From positions 668,385 through 732,384 of the forward strand of contig CM039462.1 in the NCBI GenBank assembly GCA_022414725.1: DNA of 64,000 nt, written 5' to 3'. Both the position numbers and the translations under genes were made by a program. Under the pieces are notes generated by a model, which saw nothing but the letters and a program-made list of their open reading frames with translations, had not been told where the DNA came from and did not search any database. Position 1 is the stretch's first letter. The number at the start of each line of letters is the position of its first letter. Source of the DNA: Microglena sp. YARC (taxonomy: Eukaryota; Chlorophyta; Chlorophyceae; Chlamydomonadales; Chlamydomonadaceae). Positions 62,903 to 64,000 of the stretch are shown piece by piece.

Positions 62903-64000
62903 TCAGCCCTTCATTTCCTTGATTTTTTTGCATATTTTGCACTTGCATGATGTTTTGTGAATTGGAGGAGGAGAATCTACTTTGCCACCACATTTTCCAT
63001 TCGAGTTTTTGTGAATTGGAGGAGGAGAATCTACTTTGCCACCACATTTTCCATTCGAGTTGTTGTGAATTGGAGGCGGAGGATTTCGTTCGCCCTTAGC
63101 GGAATTTCCCTTCATTTCATTGACCCTTTTACAAAGCTTACACCTGCATTCATGGTTGGGCGACTTGGGTGGTGGTGGTGGTGGTGGTGGGCATAGAGTC
63201 ACCGGTTGCATTTTTGTGGGTTTCTTTGGTGTTGCGGTCACCACCATCCTCTTTGGAGCCTTACTTGGGCACTTCGGGATGTCCTCCGGTGAGGATCCAT
63301 CGAAAATTGAGCGGTACTTGCGGCATGCGCTGTCTTTGTCTTTGATTTTAGAAGGAGCCCAGCAGAAGCATCGTTTATGATTGGGGTTGGCGCTACAGAA
63401 GCTCGCGATAGCACGTAGACACCTTGGATGCACATCTCCTAGGTACCAATCCGGTGTGTTCCAGTCTATGACAGCGCCCTCGCACGCTAAGCCAAGTTTC
63501 TTTGTTGTAGGGACACTCCTTTGTTGCATCACCTTGTCGGTGAGCGCTCTGATTTTTTTTCTCTGAAAGCGAGCACCTCAGGGTCCATGTCCATGAAGAC
63601 GTGCGATAGTGTTGGGCGAGGTCTAAGACATCCTTGGTGTAGAACTTCATAGAAGAAATTCAAAGGTCATGAGCCCTGCGTTCCACATGTAGTCCGAGTT
63701 GATGGGTGATCGGCAAATTGCTCAGAATTAGTTGCTCTTTTCATGGGAGGCAACGTGGCCTTAGCATGGTGATAGGTTCTAGCCTGTGGTTCTCAAGATT
63801 GACTGCCGTTACTTCCAATTCGGAGTAGGACTTAGAGACCATCCCAGGTAAAACTGATCCGGGTAAATCGGCTTTCGCAGGGTATCCTTTGAGTCGCCCA
63901 AAATTACATCACCGGAGCCCATGCGCACTCCTACGACCTGAGGTTCGGGTAGAAACATGAGTGTCATGGCGTTGTTCGACGACGTGTTGGCGAATATTTG
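62903..64000 (-). CDS. LamG-like / Cys-rich fusion protein, arm 2 copy, 5' partial
   Basis: The gene enters from beyond the right window edge. Indels around 63,560-63,660 and 63,710-63,870 disturb the LamG part. The Cys-rich module is open from 63,532 and the tail is fuller than in arm 1: two NSNGKCGGKVDSPPPIHK units and a final CKCKICKKIKEMKG that mirrors CRCKLCKRVNEMKG upstream. Confidence 0.68.

Larger units (their letters stand above)
37165..64000 (-). repeat. Arm 2 of giant inverted duplication
   Basis: This is the mirror copy of arm 1, about 3 kb longer because it holds arm-specific insertions at about 44,040-44,370, 53,955-55,639, 57,350-57,660, 58,609-59,060 and 60,703-60,965. Its inner third (about 37-44 kb) is full of small indels compared with arm 1, a pattern typical of unpolished long reads. 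Confidence 0.93.

Noticed and set aside
1..64000. Plain assembly artefact (one sequence joined to its own reverse complement)
   Set aside because: The Fanzor insertion with an intact empty site in the other arm, several private insertions and amino-acid substitutions show two distinct copies. A scaffolding error joining two real copies is not excluded.

Overview
The window carries genes of a nucleocytoplasmic large DNA virus (giant virus) in a eukaryote-style assembly. Hallmarks are a D5-type primase-helicase, a viral Xrn-like 5'-3' exonuclease, a patatin-like lipase, a protein-kinase-like protein, a J-domain protein, membrane-anchored LamG (concanavalin-like) proteins, a LamG/Cys-rich fusion and a small MSDGR..FTDYRP-type protein. 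A GT-AG intron, hairpin transposon-like repeats and Fanzor/TnpB-type genes accompany them. No major capsid or packaging ATPase is in view. I cannot tell from sequence alone whether this is an endogenous giant virus in a host chromosome or part of a viral genome with a very large inverted repeat.

Layout: the window is a giant inverted duplication. Arm 1 (1 to about 23,670) and arm 2 (about 37,165 to 64,000) carry the same genes in mirror order, and both run off the window. Between them lie about 13.5 kb of poorly coding spacer: unrecognised sequence, two noisy ~80-bp minisatellites built around a CTCCCGATTATAATCGGGAG palindrome, a 1000-N scaffold gap and a GC-rich array. From the outside inwards each arm holds: LamG/Cys-rich gene; beta/gamma-crystallin-like gene; membrane-anchored repeat protein; membrane LamG protein; MSDGR protein; conserved Cys-containing protein; J-protein; Asp-Val repeat acidic protein; patatin; C-terminal membrane protein; EDEEGV repeat protein; kinase-like protein; small membrane protein; TnpB/Fanzor relic; Xrn nuclease; large spliced unknown gene; Lys/Ser repeat protein; membrane/SAP-like protein; low-complexity membrane protein; D5 primase-helicase; small unknown gene.

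The arms are not one sequence read twice. They differ by amino-acid substitutions and repeat numbers, and arm 2 alone carries several insertions: a Fanzor element (about 53,955-55,639) whose empty site survives in arm 1, a 215-bp right-end-only copy of it (57,419-57,633), a second TnpB/Fanzor C-terminal fragment (58,712-59,005) and about 260 bp at 60,703. Many single-base frameshifts, often in homopolymers and different in each arm, look like long-read error. Arm 2 from 37 to 44 kb is worst. Broken frames are therefore poor evidence of decay unless both arms share them.

The most interesting part is the Fanzor system: a gene with the three RuvC acidic residues still visible, a 31-bp tandem array ending just before its start codon, and a duplicated right end with the geometry of a guide (omega) RNA. 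The DNA next to its right end matches the empty site in the other arm, where that site is itself doubled.
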